A stretch of 6,129 bases of DNA from an uncultured Bacteroidales bacterium (lineage in GTDB: Bacteria; Bacteroidota; Bacteroidia; Bacteroidales; Paludibacteraceae), in NCBI GenBank assembly GCA_937885465.1, contig CAKZZM010000108.1, positions 1-6,129 of the forward strand, read 5' to 3'. Below are positions 5,581 to 6,129 of the stretch, in pieces (within the stretch, counting starts at the first letter, position 1; each line of letters opens with the position of its first letter). The notes under the pieces are model-generated. The model had not been told where the DNA came from, ran no database searches, and saw only the letters and a list, made by a program, of their open reading frames with translations. The position numbers were made by a program, and so were the translations under genes.

Positions 5581-5609
5581 AAAAGCCGACAGTTTTCTGC
5601 CGGCTTTTT
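5581..5609. terminator. Rho-independent, probably bidirectional terminator
   Basis: AAAAGCCGACAG (5581-5592) pairs with CTGCCGGCTTTT (5597-5608) around a TTTT loop, giving 11 pairs with one A/C mismatch, and the right arm runs into T's. The A-run on the left arm supplies a T-run for the opposite strand, so it can end both the 3084-5533 transcript and any minus-strand transcript arriving from the decayed gene at 5663. Confidence 0.85.
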
Positions 5610-5617
5610 GAATCGAA

Positions 5618-5657
5618 CAATTTTTTCAATAGAACAATCAATTGTCCAATCGTCAAT
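5618..5657. repeat. CAAT-rich degenerate repeat
   Basis: CAAT occurs six times in 40 bases (starting at 5618, 5627, 5635, 5639, 5647 and 5654), with spacings mostly of 7-9 bases. It lies directly 3' of the stop codon of the minus-strand remnant at 5663, which parallels the period-8 array found directly 3' of the 224-814 gene. Confidence 0.45.
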
Positions 5658-5662
5658 TACAT

Positions 5663-5869
5663 TTAGTGTGTCAGATCTTCCCACGATTGCGTGAGACGGA
5701 TACCGCCGACCGCTCCGGCATAGGCGTTGCGGTTGCGCAGCGAGACTGCACGGAGCGGCCATTGGGTGGTACCGGTAGCATTAGGTGTCAGACCGACTAT
5801 CTCCGACTCGGAGGTCTTGTTCAGACGGTCGAAACGCACCCGCCCATTCGCTGAGAAGTGCACGATGGC
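5663..5869 (-). pseudogene. C-terminal remnant of an unrecognised protein
   Basis: On the minus strand about 68 codons read IVHFSANGRVRFDRLNK and onward to GAVGGIRLTQSWEDLTH, then TAA (5663-5665). The codon content is protein-like and very GC-rich (about 70% in 5701-5760), unlike the surrounding noncoding DNA. The open frame continues upstream only by reading through a terminator-like hairpin, so the natural 5' part is missing and there is no credible start. It is in the same orientation as the signal-peptide remnant at 5955-6038 but in a different frame. Together they suggest one gene broken by internal loss and frameshift. I do not recognise the family. Confidence 0.5.
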
Positions 5870-5897
5870 TAATGGCGAAAAGTTATTGGCTAAAGGT

Positions 5898-5939
5898 AAG
5901 AAAAATCGCCCCGAAGGACGATTTTTCTTGTGTTTTTTT
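5898..5939. terminator. Terminator-like hairpin between two gene remnants
   Basis: AAGAAAAATCG (5898-5908) pairs perfectly with CGATTTTTCTT (5919-5929), 11 pairs around the 10-base loop CCCCGAAGGA. A T7 run follows at 5933-5939 on the plus strand. The A/T part of the stem gives a T-tract on either strand. No intact plus-strand gene lies between the terminator at 5581 and this one, so its present client is unclear. Confidence 0.7.
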
Positions 5940-5954
5940 ATGTCCCTACGTGCA

Positions 5955-6038
5955 CTATAGTCTGTACCGTGGTACTTCGTACACACTGCCTGCCATCAGC
6001 AGACTCAGTGCCAGTGCACTTAAGATTTTCTTTCTTAT
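5955..6038 (-). pseudogene. Signal-peptide remnant with lost start codon
   Basis: The minus strand reads ATA AGA AAG AAA ATC TTA AGT and onward, that is (I/M)RKKILSALALSLLMAGSV, an excellent signal peptide. After about 19 residues it degenerates into YEVPRYRL and a TAG at 5955-5957. The codon where ATG is expected (6036-6038) is ATA, and no in-frame ATG lies nearby upstream. About 15 bases upstream a TACTTTAT resembles a decayed TAnnTTTG. I read this as the dead 5' end of a secreted-protein gene whose 3' end may be the remnant at 5663-5869. Confidence 0.5.
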
Positions 6039-6076
6039 GATACGTAACCATCCGATAAAGTACAGGTGGTATAGAT

Positions 6077-6110
6077 TTAGGGCTGTAACCGGTTGTGGTT
6101 ACAGCCCTAA
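6077..6110. repeat. Perfect 14-bp inverted repeat
   Basis: TTAGGGCTGTAACC (6077-6090) and GGTTACAGCCCTAA (6097-6110) are exact complements around the loop GGTTGT. Neither strand has a T-run after it, so it is not a classical intrinsic terminator. It may be a transcript-end hairpin or processing element for a gene beyond the right edge, an operator, or an end of a mobile repeat. Confidence 0.75.
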
Positions 6111-6129
6111 TGATTGCAGGTGTAAATTA

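Noticed and set aside
5727..5960. Plus-strand open frame of 77 codons
   Set aside because: It runs antisense to the C-terminal remnant and translates through a terminator hairpin and T-run.
5943..6056. Minus-strand frame of 37 codons starting MVTYHKKENL
   Set aside because: The alternative frame in the same DNA encodes a far more convincing signal peptide, so this is probably a shadow of the decayed gene.
1..6129. tRNA, rRNA or transposase genes
   Set aside because: No cloverleaf, rRNA core sequence or DDE/recombinase motif was seen on either strand.

Overview
The window looks like an accessory locus from a gut-type member of the Bacteroidales (Bacteroides/Prevotella-like). The evidence is promoter -7 elements of the TAnnTTTG type in front of all three large genes, AT-rich leaders without Shine-Dalgarno sequences, secreted proteins starting MKK/MKR, and C-terminal tails of the 'YNLQGQ...GIYV.NG.K' kind. 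No species call is possible from the sequence alone.

Layout. Positions 1-2553 hold three genes on the minus strand: a partial secreted protein running off the left edge (1-152), a small secreted beta-rich protein (224-814), and a secreted polysaccharide lyase of the PL9 pectate lyase type with its calcium ligands and catalytic lysine in place (937-2553). Positions 2554-3083 are a 530-base divergent region. It contains the PL9 promoter, a 5'-leader that reads like a scrap of coding sequence, a truncated plus-strand SGNH/acetylesterase fragment (GQSN motif), an 11-base tandem triplication, and the promoter of the next gene. Positions 3084-5533 form a plus-strand pair: a 759-residue secreted multi-module beta protein with no visible catalytic domain, then a 44-residue peptide gene 35 bases downstream. 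Positions 5534-6129 hold no intact gene. They contain a strong terminator, a CAAT-rich repeat, two pieces of a decayed minus-strand gene (a signal peptide with ATA where ATG is expected, and a GC-rich C-terminal remnant), a second terminator-like hairpin between those pieces, and a perfect 14-bp hairpin near the right edge.

How it may work together. PL9 would cut homogalacturonan. The esterase-like remnant fits former removal of ester groups from the same kind of substrate. The multi-modular protein may bind glycan or the cell surface. No SusC/SusD pair or dedicated regulator lies in the window, so calling it part of a pectin utilisation locus is an inference. TGTACA-type words cluster in the promoter regions and could mark a shared regulator. 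The most notable points are an orphan near-copy of the 759-residue gene's promoter pointing antisense into the PL9 gene, GTACA-containing direct repeats around individual gene units, and the unannotated 44-residue peptide gene.
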